Shown in pieces: positions 45,781 through 57,690 of a stretch of DNA of 64,000 bases; within the stretch, counting starts at the first letter, position 1; each line of letters opens with the position of its first letter. Source of the stretch: Bimastos eiseni (Eukaryota; Annelida; Clitellata; Crassiclitellata; Lumbricidae); the NCBI GenBank assembly GCA_959347315.1, contig OY365814.1, forward strand, positions 2,593,661 through 2,657,660. Direction: 5' to 3'. The notes below the pieces were generated by a model, which was given only the letters and a program-made list of their open reading frames with translations, was not told where the DNA came from and did no database searches. The translations under genes were made by a program, and so were the position numbers.

Positions 45781-47645
45781 CGATCGCTCAGAGGACATTC
45801 ACACACAGGACGTTCGCTCATATTACGTTGACTCATAGGACGTTCGCTCACAGGACGTTCACTCATAAGACGTTCGCTCAAATGATGATCACTCATAGGA
45901 CGTTCGCTCATAGGACTTTCGCTCATAGCACGTTCACTCATAGGACGATCGTTCAGAGGACGTTCACTCACAGGACGATCGCTCATGGGACGTTCGCTCA
46001 TATTACGTTGACTCATAAAACGTTCACTCACAGGACGATCGCTCAGAGGACGTTCACTCATGGGACGTTCGCTCATAGGACGTTCGCTCATAGGACGCTC
46101 GCTCATAAGACGATCGCTCATAGGCCGCTCGCTCATGGGACGTTCGCTCATAGGACGTTCACTCATAGGACGCTCGCTCACAGGACGTTCGCTCATAGGA
46201 CGATCGCTCATAGGACGTTCGCTCATAGGACGTTCGCTCGTAAGACGTTCACTCACAGGACGATCGCTCAGAGGTCGTTCAGTCACAGGACGATCGCTCA
46301 TGGGACGTTCGCTCATATGACGTTGACTCATAGGACGTTCACTCACAGGACGATCGCTCAGAGGACGTTCACTCATAGGACGCTCGCTCATAGAACGTTC
46401 GCTCATATGACGTTGACTCATAGGACGTTCGCTCACTGGACGTTCACTCATAAGCCGTTCGCTCATATGACGATCGCTCAAAGGACGTTCGCTCATAGGA
46501 CCTTCGATCATAGGACGTTTGCTCATAGGACGTTCACCCAGAGGACGTTCGCTCATAGGACGCTTGCTCATGGGACGTTCGCTTATAGGACGCCCGCTAT
46601 AAGACGTTCACTCATAGGACCTTCGATCATAGGACGTTCGCTCATAGGACGTTTGATCATACGACGTTCACTCATAGGACGCTCGCTCATAATACGTTCG
46701 GTCATATTACGCTCGCTCATAGGACATTCACTCATAGGACGCTTGCTCATAGGACGTTTGCTCATAGGACGTTCACTCATAGGATGTTCGTTAATAGGAC
46801 GCTCGCTCATATGACGTTCGCTCATTGGACGCTCGCTAGAAGACGTTCACTCATATGACCCTCGATCATAGAACGTTCGCTCATATGACGTTTGCTCATC
46901 GGACGTTCACTCATAGAACCCTCGATCATAGGACGTTCGCTCATTGGACCCTCGATCAAAGGACGTTCGCTCATAGGACGTTTGCTCATAGGACGTTCAC
47001 TCATAGGATGTTCGCTAGTAGGACGTTCGCTCATTGGCCGTTCACTCATATGACGATCGCTCATAGTACGATCGCTCAAATGACCCTCACTCATGGGACG
47101 TTCGCTCATAGGGCGCTCGCTATAAGACTTTCACTCATAAGACGCTAGCTCACAGGATGTTCGGTCATAGGACGTTCGCTCATTGGACGTTCGCTATAAG
47201 ACGTTCACTCATAGGACCCTCGATCATAGGACCCTCGATCATAGGACGTTCGCTCATAGGACGTTTGCTCATAGGACGTTCACTCATAGGACGCTCGTTC
47301 ATAGGACGTTTGCTCATAGGAAGTTCACTCATAGGATGTTTGTTAAAGGACGTTCACTCATAGGACGCTCGCTCATATGACGTTCGCTCATTGGACGCTC
47401 GCTCATAGGACGTTCGTCATAGGATGTTCGCTCATAGGAAGTTCGCTTCTTGGACGTTCACTTATAGGACGTTCGCTTATAGGACGTTCGCTTATAGGAC
47501 GTTCGCATATAGGACGATCGCTTATCGGACGTTCGCTTATAGGACGTTCGCTTATAGGACGCTCGCTTATAGGACGTTCGCTCACAGAACGTTCACTCAT
47601 AGGACGCTTGCTCATAGGACGTTCACTCATAGGACGCTCGTTATG
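45781..47645. repeat. 15-bp minisatellite (aggacgttcgctcat)n, about 124 units
   Basis: About 1.87 kb of imperfect 15-bp units. Because 15 is a multiple of three and the unit lacks stops in several frames, long open frames exist on both strands: MSERP-type pentapeptide repeats on minus (up to 282 residues) and THRTFAHRTF-type or IGRSL-type repeats on plus. The array is in the last intron of the CUB gene; its minus strand is the gene's sense strand. I regard the frames as repeat by-products, since none has an independent start, flanking domain or splice context that I can recognise. Confidence 0.97.
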
Positions 47646-47865
47646 TTTAATACTTCTAGGTCTTTATGATAACAGAACGCTGGATGATGTTGTGAACGTT
47701 TGACTAACTTGAACGCTAATCTTAACAATAGCAATAAAAACCAATTAGCACACCTTCCGTTTTTCTTTTACTAATTGCTCGATCACTTAATATTTTGCAT
47801 ATTACTTGGTAATCGTCAACTAAATGAATGTCCAGGGTTCCTATCAGCCAGTTTACCAAACAGAT

Positions 47866-47957
47866 GTGAACGAGTGTATGAGCGAGCGTCTTATGAGCGA
47901 TCGTCCGTAAGAGCGAAAGTTCCATGAGCGATCAACCTGTGAGTGAACGTCCTATGA
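47866..47957. repeat. Small inverted satellite of the 15-bp minisatellite
   Basis: Six or so units of gagcgatcgtcctat type, the reverse complement of the main array, lie 220 bp beyond its end. The arrays therefore face each other. Confidence 0.85.
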
Positions 47958-48309
47958 CCAAATGTTGATATCAACAGTCTATTAACCAACCAACCAACCA
48001 GGCAATCAGCGAAACGTCCGACAGACAGCGATAAGGATCGATAAAGATAGGCAACAAGGCTATTAATCATATGAACGTTGAACCTAGATTCTTTACTCAA
48101 AGTCTCTAAGCTTAATCGAGGATTCTGATGATTACAAGATTACTCTGGAAAGCAGTCCAGTTGTTGGTCATTAGTTAATCATTTGTGGTGACTCATCGGA
48201 AGGAGACATTGCCTTCAATTAAGCACTCGCGCACCCTCCTACTACATGTACGTAACATGCGAACCTTCAAATCCAAACTGAATTTTTGGTACAGATGTAG
48301 CCTACGTGC

Positions 48310-48441
48310 CTGTATTTCTTTTCAGTAGAAGAAATTTGCGACCGAGTGGAATGGCCAAGATGACGATTATAGTCACGACTGCTAATCCGAACAGTACTCC
48401 AAGAATCAAAACTTGAGTCTTTCGATTCTGATAGGTTTCAT
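48310..48441 (-). CDS. Transmembrane exon of CUB receptor
   Basis: The acceptor tttcgacag is followed by ATGAAACC; with the phase-1 G carried over this gives DETYQNRKTQ. Then comes a 23-residue hydrophobic helix, VLILGVLFGLAVVTIIVIL plus AIPL, and a basic stop-transfer stretch GRKFLLLKR. To join the tail exon in phase the donor must be CAG|GCACGT at 48310, a GC-type donor. The nearest GT (GGCAC|GTAGG) would leave phase 2 and not fit the tail. The helix and phase make the exon call strong; the exact 3' end is less sure. Confidence 0.8.
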
Positions 48442-48650
48442 CTGTCGAAAATACAAGAATATATTTCAATATTAAAGTTGTCCATGGCTGTCCCGCCAAA
48501 AGAATACGAGAAATTTCTGTACGCAGGTTTACAACCTCTGCATATGCATTTACATTGCAAGACCTCAAGCATATAATGCACAGATTATGCGCAAAGCGTC
48601 GGGCTATGAGTCAGCTGCGGCATATAAGACCGATTGAATGAGGAAAGACG

Positions 48651-48884
48651 CTATTGCAAGAGGCAAATAAGGAGTGAGTTGTAGTCGTCTAGGCAGTAAG
48701 AGAGAAACGCATGAACTGTGGTGGTAGAGACAGAGGGAGAGACGGCTATGAGTCGCCACAGTTGAAAGTTGCATGAGCGGGTCAGGTTAGAAATGTGTTC
48801 CGGGAACACGAGGGAGGTAACACGTCTGACTCTCAGGTCACGGACATTAGATGAGTCTGTGTAAGCTGGGAATTTGTCAGTCAT
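48651..48884 (-). pseudogene. Non-LTR RT C-terminal fragment in intron
   Basis: The minus frame reads SCNFQLWRLIAVSPSVSTTT then VHAFLSYCLDDYNSLLICLL, the pattern that follows the RT palm in CR1/L2/RTE-like elements (xxFQLRRLRxVRxx.., LDYCNSLL). It is a short, 5'- and 3'-truncated relic inside the intron between the TM exon and the CUB exons. Confidence 0.6.
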
Positions 48885-49980
48885 TCGTTGTAGATCATGT
48901 ATACTAGCTGTTTGCTAATTTCAAACTATATCAGCTGATTTTTTGAAGCACTCAGACATAGTCAGTTTACCGATATTTATTTAACGGCAAAGATCAGTGC
49001 ATTCGATAGAGCAGATTAGGGAGAATTGATTAGAAGATATACCGTGTACGAAGTACTGGGCATAATCCTCATAAAGATGGCCATTTTTCAATGTGACAAC
49101 TAAATAAAATAGGGATATCGGTATGAGATGGAGCCAAACAATACACTGCAATTAAACATTGGTGTCCAAACTATTTTTCCGAGTAGACGAATAATGACAA
49201 TTGAATAGTCTACTTATGAACAACGGCAGTTAATGAGGTTAATTTAGTAGCAGTGCACAATTGCAGGCAACGAATAAGGCCGCCCACCACTTTTTTCTAG
49301 CAAACTTAATTGAATTTTCACTTCACCATATAACTACTATAAAGATATACTAATTAATATTACGCCTCTTTAAGTTGAAATTTAACTGATACAGTTCGAG
49401 TTATAAAATATATCTTCTCCATTCAGTAACACACTATAAACCAATTTTATCATTATACAGATCAAATCAGAATTTAGGCAAAGTCAACTCTCCATAGGGA
49501 TATACTCTGATGTACTAGAATATCACCTACGATATAAAAATTGGCACAACACGTGTTAGGCTTATACACGTACTTGTGCCAGTCTAAACTTACTTGTAGT
49601 CAAGTCTGCCTAAAGCGACTCAGCGCGTAGCCTACAGAAAATGCGCTCACATTTTGTACGATAAAATTTTCACATATGACTTGTGTTTCAAAAGGCTTAT
49701 TAAAAAATTAATATATTTGACAGAAATAATAGGTATGTGGTGTTGTTAGCCAACTGAACGCATAAATTTCCATCCAGCTCGTGAAATGAAAAACTGAAGC
49801 GATGCAGTTAAACAATTAAAATTTATTTTCAGAATTCAGAATTTAAAAGATTGAATCGCTAATTGAGTTTTGAAATGGTCTTCATTTTAGCCATGTTCTC
49901 ATTCCGTTCATAGTTTATTGATTCAGATTCCTTTAACTACAACTCAACATTCATAAAATATATGCAGCTCTCAACATTTA
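48885..49980. other. Intron sequence, nothing recognised
   Basis: AT-rich; no coding block, repeat or RNA gene seen between the RT relic and the last CUB exon. Confidence 0.5.
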
Positions 49981-50011
49981 TTTATATATCGTGAAAACAA
50001 TGTCAATTTAC

Positions 50012-50174
50012 CTGGAATGAAATTGTACGTGAGATTGAAACCTGCGGCATTAATTGATAAATCAGTGTGAAAATGCACTTGTACGAGTATGCAAGAGTAT
50101 ATCGCTATATCTTTAGGAATGATTGAGCCAGAATAGCGTGGCGATGTAAAAGCTTTTCCAGATGTGCACGCAAT
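50012..50174 (-). CDS. CUB C-terminal half exon (membrane-proximal CUB)
   Basis: 163-nt exon with acceptor cttattgtag and donor CCAG|GTAAAT. It starts in phase 0 with IACTSGKAFTSPRYSG and ends FHTDLSINAAGFNLTYNFIP plus one base (phase 1). It has the third and fourth CUB cysteines (ACTSG, YSCILV) and the late CUB signature F-x-T-D-x-S-x4-GF-x3-Y. An N-glycosylation site (NLT) is present. Confidence 0.88.
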
Positions 50175-51285
50175 CTACAATAAGCAGACAGAGCAAACAT
50201 CTTCGAATTAGAGCCCAGACAGTCACCATTAAAATTTAAATATTAATTCAACATTCGTGTAGTCACGCTCGAAGTGACGTTGCTCTCGTGTGTCAATTCT
50301 ACCTGAAAATGAGCGTTTCGAAACGTTCAGATAAATTGAAGTCACCACCGGTAGATGGGGAGCGCAAAGCTGAACCAACCAATGGATTCCTGGCTAGAGT
50401 CCATAATGGCAACCACGAAGCCATCCCAAACATCAACTTCAAAACATGGACTTCAATAGGTCAACATAGAAGGAAATGTCAATCAATTTAACACTACATA
50501 TTCTGAATAAATATGACCCTGTAGTGACTGGTCAACCCATGGTGAAATAGTCAAAATTAAAAGTAAAGGGCTGCAACTGATTGTTACCCACATAAAACAA
50601 TACTTTGCTAAGCTATGGTAATTTTTTCATTATAATAATCTGTTGACCTTGAATTGACCTTGCATTAGAGTATCCTTTGCCAACAAAGTCTTCCTAGTTG
50701 TAGCCCTTGACGACCTGAGTTAAAAGGGGAAAAAAGGATCACCAGAATAAAACCATATTTGGCTGAGTTATGGATCTTTCCCTATAATGTTCACCTTTTG
50801 AAGTCCATTTTTTGGGGTGACTCCGTGGTCGGATTTTGGCGAATCTTCAGTATGTTATTAAGCAAGGAATTCTGAGCAGGAAACCGTTTAACAACATTCT
50901 GAAGCAATTTTTCCCAGGTCTATTTTTTTGCCAGGACTACTACTCAAATGCGACGATAATCACCCAATTTTAGACACGTCACCCTGAGGGAAACGCATCC
51001 AAGGATTACATTATAGGAACGCATCTGCAGAATGTAGAGAATGATTTCTGAAAGACCAATTTCAATTTCAACTGCGTCATATTATTTTCTAGTATTTTGT
51101 AAAAGATATGACGGTTTATTGGCAATTTCAGCTGAAATAATAATTGCAGCGTTTACCTATGAGGGCAATCGTCTTTCTTGGCTGTTTTATATGAAAGACT
51201 CAGAATTCGCTTCTCAAATATATTCTCGAGCATTTAGCGCTTGTATGACGTTTGCATTTAAGGCTTGATAAAGCTTGATACTTAC

Positions 51286-51458
51286 CGTTACCCAGTCATT
51301 GCTCGACTGAGTTTTGAATGCCAAGAACCCAATGCTGACTGTGTATGCAGATGAGACAGAAATATAACTGTAACAATCTAGGTTGTTGGAGTAAGCATTT
51401 GGATAATTCGGAGATGAAACTGTTCCATAAGGTTCAGACAAGTACACGTTGTCACATC
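51286..51458 (-). CDS. CUB N-terminal half exon (membrane-proximal CUB)
   Basis: 173-nt exon with acceptor gttgtacag and donor ACG|GTAAGT. It enters in phase 1: (G)CDNVYLSEPYGTVSSPNYP, then YSNNLDCYSYISV, and ends SSNDWVT in phase 0. This is the standard start of a CUB domain with cysteines 1 and 2 and the SPNYP turn. Joined to the 50174-50012 exon it makes a complete CUB domain of about 110 residues. Confidence 0.9.
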
Positions 51459-51480
51459 CTGTACAACACACAAGAAAATA

Positions 51481-53180
51481 TAGTTATTTATTTTTGAGTT
51501 ACGTCAAAATTTGTCCTGCTAATTAATACTTAGTACTTATGTAATAGCTAAAGTATCTATTGCACAAAGAAAAGCCAATGTAGTAAACTCGTGTCAGACT
51601 TTGTTGTGTTAGATTCACATTATCTTCACATATGCGTAGGAACACGATTGAAATTTTTATGTAATCGTGTGCTAAACACATACTAGACGCATAGGTAGAT
51701 AATTAATACGTTAATTAATACGTAGATTCACATAACAAAATCTTCAAAAGTGATGTATGTGCACAAATAAATAAGAAGACTATAATTACTGATAAATACT
51801 TACAAAAAAACCACTCAGACGGACAATAATACTGAATGGCATGCATTCTGAGACGTTGTGTGTCAACTGGCTTTGAAACCATGATTAAAGGAATATAATT
51901 AAATGTACTGATTTCGTTAGTTCTTTATAATATAGGAATGTATTGTTATGCAATGAAACGATGATCTTCATAACTTTATTGGACCCACAAAAAACTCCTT
52001 TGATTCCAGCTAAATCACCGACGCTTGAGCAAGTAATAGAAAGTAGGATAGACCCTATGCTTGATTAGTCATTTATGAACCAAATAAAACGGTGAGCCTG
52101 AAATAACATGTTGACTATATATTGTGTATGTTTAGTTTGAGCTCAGTGAAATCTCCAGTTGAGCAGTATTGGGATATCATGAAAGTAGAGACGTTCGGTC
52201 GTGTTTGTCTTCTGTGTTCTGTGACCTGTCAGTTAAGCGACTGAAGTGTTTGTTAAACAAGGTTCTGTCAGCCTTACATGGGTGAACTATTCTTGTTTCA
52301 TCCAATATGCCTCTGTTTAAATTGAACTAGTATGCTTGTGAATAATGTTTAAATATTGTAACTTGATTTTTCGGTTAACATTTTCAAATCTGACATGTAT
52401 TTGAATGGACATATTAGAATAATGTATTGACAGCTACATATGTACAAGTAAGCTTACGTGTCTCATAAATGAATGCATATTTACAACCTTGTGTCCGATG
52501 ACGGTTGTTGATTGTGTGATAACGAACAGAAGTGACGCTGTAAATATCCCTAAAGTCTGAATAACAATTCTGGTTTATCCATCAATGTGGATTCAAAGAT
52601 ATTAACATAATATCCTATACAGTGATGAAGATGTTTGCTTTTCAAAGAATCTACTATAAGCTAACTCTCATTATGCTTCAATGTACTACTACATTCCTTT
52701 TAAGTAGGCTAAATATTACACAATTGAAAATAAATTATGAACGTTAATGTTATCATTAATATTATTTTTAATTGCTAAGAATGCGATTAATATTTTTAAT
52801 AATTGTCATTATTATTTCAAAATTTTCGAAACTCCTCCAAAAGCAGGTTATTCAGTGGTCGTATCTGGTGACAGAGCAGTGATAAGTAATGTATCAGTAC
52901 CAGATGCAGGCGAGATCCTCAGTTGAACTCTGCTCCAGACTGCCGGGAATGTCACTCCACTGTGAGGGAACCACGATCACGAGAGACCGGCGCTTGTACA
53001 AAGAAGTTCGCGACCGAGGTTCAAGAGAAGCGTTGAGGGCGAACGAAATTGGAGAGATTGAATTACACGTCAGACTGCAAAGATATTTAGTCGCTAAATC
53101 CTGCTGCAAGAGAAAAGGCAACCCAGAGGAAAACCTTGCAGTTATACCGACCATTATTCATCAATAACCAATTATTCAAA
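51481..53180. other. Intron sequence between CUB modules
   Basis: No confident feature. A 92-residue plus frame (52889-53167) and its antisense (PSQWSDIPGSLEQ, minus) faintly recall the tail of non-LTR RTs but are too short to call. Confidence 0.4.
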
Positions 53181-53207
53181 TATCGTGAAATATCAGTGTC
53201 AATTTAC

Positions 53208-53370
53208 CTGAAGTGATATTGTACGTGAGATTGAAACCTGCGGCATTAATTGATAAATCAGTGTGAAAATGCACTTGTACGAGTATGCAAGAGTTTATCG
53301 CTATATCTTTAGGAATGATTGAGCCAGAATAGCGTGGCGATGTAAAGGAGTTTCCAGATGTGCACGCAAT
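53208..53370 (-). CDS. CUB C-terminal half exon (duplicated module)
   Basis: 163 nt, the same length and phases (0 to 1) as 50174-50012, with about seven nucleotide differences. Acceptor tttattgtag, donor CAG|GTAAAT. The reading frame is intact, so the copy remains usable. Confidence 0.86.
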
Positions 53371-54199
53371 CTACAATAAAACAGACAGAGCAAACATCTT
53401 CGAGTTAGAGCCCAGACAGTCACCACTGAAATTTAAATATGCATGCAACATTTATGTAGCCCCGCTCGAAGTGTAGACAAAGTCGAAGTCGCTTTCGAGT
53501 GTCAATTCCAATTGCATATGTTCTGCTTCGAAAAGTTCAGATAAATTGAAGTCACCACCGGTAGATGGGGTGCAAAAAAGCTGAACCAACCTACATGTAT
53601 GGATTCCTAACTAAAGTCGATAATGGCAACAAGGACAGAGTTTGTGAAGCACCTAGAATCTAAAAAATAGGAACAGCCATGCGCAATGCCACCCTGTCCA
53701 AAGGCCGACGGCTGATTCATGATCCTGGCATATGTTCAGACGGCGTAATAATACGCTGACAATGTCATGCAGCAATTTTATCAGCTATACTCAAAACTTA
53801 AAAGATTCATCGAGAATACTCAGAATTTAGATCAAATAATCACTGAAAGTGACATATGAAACATGCTTCTCGCATGCGCCGAAAATCACACAATTTAAAA
53901 CACGCCACCCTAGGGGAAACACAACAAAGGATTAGGACAGCCGCTGCAGAATGGAAAGATGGATTTCTAAAAGACCGATTTCGATTGCAACTTAGTGACA
54001 TATATTCAGGTATATTGTTAAAGACGCGACGGTGCATTTACATTTTTAGCTAACATAAAAATTGTAGCGTTTGAGTGTGAGTTCAACATTTTAGAATAAA
54101 CACTCAGTCTCACTAAGGATATGCTTCTGAAATATTTCCCGAGTATTTTAGCTTTTGTATGACGTTGGCATTTAAAGCCTGATAAAGCTTGATACTTGC

Positions 54200-54372
54200 C
54201 GTTACCCAGTCATTGCTCGACTGAGTTTTGAATGCCAAGAACCCAATGCTGACTGTGTGTCCAGATGAGACAGAAATATAACTGTAACAATCTAGGTTGT
54301 TGGAGTAAGCATTTGGATAATTCGGAGATGAAACTGTTCCGTATGGTTCAGAAAAGTACGCGTTTTCGCAGC
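54200..54372 (-). CDS. CUB N-terminal half exon with GC donor
   Basis: 173 nt, phase 1 to 0, reading (G)CENAYFSEPYGTVSSPNYP to SSNDWVT. The acceptor is ttttatacag. The donor is ACG|GCAAGT where the sister exon has ACG|GTAAGT: one T-to-C change turns it into a GC-AG intron. GC donors with an otherwise good consensus are used in animals, so the exon may still splice, perhaps less efficiently. The frame is intact. Confidence 0.85.
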
Positions 54373-54400
54373 CTGTATAAAACATAACAAGTCTTTACTA

Positions 54401-54879
54401 CCGTTGTACTAAGAACTTAATGCTGTAATAGTAATTCAAACTGATATCGTTAAGGAGTCGTATGCACAAAGAAAAGCGGTTTGAACCGAATCATTTCAAC
54501 CGTTGTTCTCAGAAACTGCTTTTTATCGGACGTTTTTGGAATTCTAACGTCGTCTAACTTGCGTCTTGCTAACATTCGCTAAACCATCTATTATTACTCA
54601 TAAGTGTATCATGTTTGTTAACTGTGTCGATCATTCTTGCGGCCGAGTGTACGGACACAAGATCGATCGAGGCAGAAGGATATGACACTTTTATTCGTAG
54701 TAGCTGCCCTTCTCATTCGGTCCGGGGACAACTGGATTGGATGCTCGGCTTATTGTTCGGCTTCCAAAATTTAGTGTAGTCTTTGCACACATGCGCGTTA
54801 TGTTGTTTTGGCTATCAGCGTCCCAGCAGATTTAATACCGCATCGCTGCTCTGGTTTCAAATTGCGTCGCGCCATATGA
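54401..54879. other. Intron sequence, nothing recognised
   Basis: No motif seen; a few palindromic hexamers only. Confidence 0.4.
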
Positions 54880-55380
54880 CTTGGGGTCGTCCACATATTA
54901 CGCACGCAGCGAGGGGTTTAAAATTTTGGCCATTTTGATTACGGATGCGTATGGTGGGGGAATTAGGGGTCCCAAAAATATGTGCTTAGGCAAATATAAT
55001 TGTCTGATTATGACGTCCACATTACAGAATATGAAAATCAGAACTCTACACCTAATCACAGACTACATTCCTGCTTAATCAATTTTATACAGCATTAAAA
55101 CGGTTTCAAATGCAAGTGTTGCTAGCGTTTTATTTCTTCATAACAGTTAACAAATTTAAGCTGTTAAATATGATGCTTAACAAAACTAAATAGCCTGTGG
55201 TAAAATCAATGTCTTACAGATGTTTTTAGCTATTTAGCCTTTGCAATGGGGGGATAGAGCTCAAATGCACGTACGCATGAGGAGAGGGGGTCGACGAAAT
55301 GTACGCGGTGCAACAGAGGGAAGGGGTCCGAAAATCCGATTTTTTTTGCGTACGTAAAATTATGTGGATGGGAATCCCGC
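54880..55380. mobile_element. MITE-like element with gggg(t)cgtccacat..acgtacgc ends
   Basis: The left end ggggtcgtccacatattacgcacgc (54884) and the inverted right end (gcgtacgtaaaattatgtggatgggaatccc, to about 55379) form imperfect inverted termini of about 25-30 bp around 500 bp. The inside holds gtacgcatgagga/gaggggg strings typical of the ends of such elements and no coding frame. Confidence 0.6.
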
Positions 55381-55389
55381 CTGTTCATA

Positions 55390-55990
55390 TGTCAGGGTTT
55401 CTTCAACTTTGTTTCTCAATCTTTCTGCCAAATACAATTTTATGTCTCCTTAACTAGTCTATAGCAAGCAACACATGAAAGTAGCGTCGACGATATCACA
55501 AAGTCAATAGGCCTATTCAGTGACAATGGTCAAAGAGATTGATAATGAATTACAAACTTAAAGAACAGAGACCACAGTCTACAGCGTTAATGAACCCATA
55601 CTGCATCAGGAATGCTTCTGAAAATATGAATGAAGGTTGCACAAATGTGTCCAAGGTTTCATCGCCGAGACGGGTGTCACAACCTGGATCAGATAACACC
55701 GACAGCAGAAAACTCCCGTTCAGCTTCAACATAGTCTGCTTGCTATAGGTATTCAATCAAAACACATTGCAAACAGAGTCCTCGTTGTAAGAAATTCAGA
55801 AATAAACGAGAATCTTTTTGCGCACAGTTCAGAAATCTTACAGCACACTTAGATTATTCGGTCATGTATCATACATGAAATATAGGCCTACTATATATAT
55901 CATATTCTTATGTAAATAAAATAAAGTTCTGCATCGTGTTCTCCATAAATAATGGGCTTGGTGACGAGTGGTGATAATGGTTGGTGGTTA
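55390..55990 (-). pseudogene. Second copy of hAT family 2 (dimerisation domain)
   Basis: Its reverse complement aligns with 38.95-39.60 kb over about 600 bp: cagaactttattttatttac, then gttgaagctgaacggg.gttttctg, and on to gactttgtgatatcgtcg. The minus strand reads VEAEREFSA, the hAT dimerisation core, followed by stops. The terminal repeat is not seen; a MITE abuts one side. Confidence 0.7.
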
Positions 55991-56334
55991 ACATTTTTGG
56001 GCATTTAATGGTCTTGCTCTCTGCATGTCGTTTGTAGTTGCTCACTTTCTGAGTCAAAGAGAAGTTGCTTGGTGTTTTAAAAAGCAATTATTCATGGTTA
56101 GATTCTCACAGCGTAAATGCGTCAGCCGATTATAATGACTGATATTTAAAAAAATTATGATTCAGTCAATATCTTTCACATAGAGTTGTTCAACCATGTT
56201 ATCGTTGATCCGTGGCTGTTCCTTGTTTGACTTTCTTTTAGAGAATGCCTATTCTTGCGTCCACTCGCATTTTAGATTTTACTCTTCCTCCCCTCTGCCT
56301 GTCTCCTACACCAAAATTCCCAAACACCAAATCC

Positions 56335-57060
56335 AAATGCGTAGCTAGGATATTTTGCGCTCGGGGACAAACTTAAAAATTGACACCCTTGCGGCCGTCA
56401 ATAAATGACGTCAAGCGCCTAAGGAGGGGGTCATACTTTTGTGACGATATTTGACGAGGGGAGGGCATCTAAGAAATGTGATATCACATAATCACATTAA
56501 ACATCAAATGTGTTTTTTATTTTAAAATTTTACTCATTTAAACAAGTTCCACTTAATCATCAGTTAGGCCCCTATTGTTTACCACAATCTGAAAACAATT
56601 ATTCTGATTATTGAATTCTTAATTTTTGAATTGTTTATTTACTATCGTTGTAAAGTGTGGGGTTTTGGAAGTGAGGCAGCCATTCTGTAAAAGAAAACAG
56701 GAATCAATTATTCGGCTAAAAAGCATCAGGTCACAGAGTTACCGCACGTCGACAACGTGAACTAATGGTAATAGTCACAAACCAAACAATGGAGAGAGTG
56801 TAGATTGGATAGACGAGGAAGAGATCTGAAAACCATTACCCATCGAACATGATGATGAGGTCCAAGCTCAAGCTCTCACTAATTACTCCACGAAGAAGCA
56901 TTTTGCTTCTCAGTGGGAGATTCTACCAGAGTTTTCATCTTGTGGAATGGGTAATGAGTGTAATAATTCTACTTTTTTTCCTCCATTATTTCGTTCCACA
57001 TGTATGTCACAGAGTTCCCTCTTTGTTCGGATTATCAATGACGGGCTCTTCTTGACTATC
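56335..57060 (+). pseudogene. 5' end of hAT family 1
   Basis: From gcgtagctagga (56340) the sequence matches the reverse complement of 32243-31660 through long shared strings such as ggttttggaagtgaggcagcc. A broken frame then gives early transposase sequence (TNYSTKKHFASQWEILPEF). The outermost CAGAG has decayed. Confidence 0.7.
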
Positions 57061-57690
57061 ACTCAAGTCGATGTTCATATAAGAAACTTTAACAAAAAAG
57101 GAAATTAATACGTGTATGTACATCGAAGATATAATAGAATATCAAATGTTGACGAGAACTGCAGCGACGTGTCCCATGTCTCTACTCGACACCGACCAGA
57201 GTATCCTTACTGCTGTGTCCCATTCGTAACGGTTTTGTTGAACCGTGCGACTCCGTTATAGGCGCATGTCAGTTGGTCGACATACGGAGCATACAGTGAT
57301 TTGTCTGATACAAATCGAGTTTAAAGTTGTTCGCGTTATAATATAGCTTTAAAAATTAGTTTTGATGGACCCTACAAACTTCATAAATTGGTAAGTAATT
57401 CAATTTACGATGAAATGCTGAGACTTATTAATATTTTAATCACGAAACGCGTCGTAGCCAAGCAGAGAAACATCGTTGGATTGCGGCGCGATTTGCTTTT
57501 CAAGTGTCGAATTTATTCATAAAAATTTCGATTGTAACTGATCAAATGTCGAGTTCGGCCAGTGAGTCTTGTTTAGTTTGCACTCGGCGTTGGCTTTCCT
57601 GCTGCTGAGATGAGTTATAATTTATTTCTTGAAGATAAATAAATGTCCGCATCGTTCACAGTGTAACCGCCGCATTCCGTGTTTAGGACG
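57061..57690. other. Nothing recognised
   Basis: No coding block or repeat was identified. Confidence 0.4.

Larger units (their letters stand above)
49990..51480. repeat. Segmental duplication, copy A
   Basis: Matches 53180-54400 in the same orientation, including both CUB exons and the intron between them (for example gttcagataaattgaagtca then ccaccggtagatgggg). Differences are scattered substitutions and indels; the exons differ at only a few positions. Confidence 0.9.
53180..54400. repeat. Segmental duplication, copy B
   Basis: Counterpart of 49990-51480; it carries the upstream CUB module. Confidence 0.9.

Noticed and set aside
45723..46814. Long frames of 282 and 328 residues on opposite strands over the minisatellite
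   Set aside because: They follow from a stop-free 15-bp unit; no domain, start context or splice site supports a protein.
47120..47703. Frames of IGRSL/RTFAHRTF type
   Set aside because: Same minisatellite as upstream.
52889..53167. 92-residue frame and its 86-residue antisense
   Set aside because: The antisense faintly resembles an RT tail (WSDIPGSL), but the match is too short to report as a feature.
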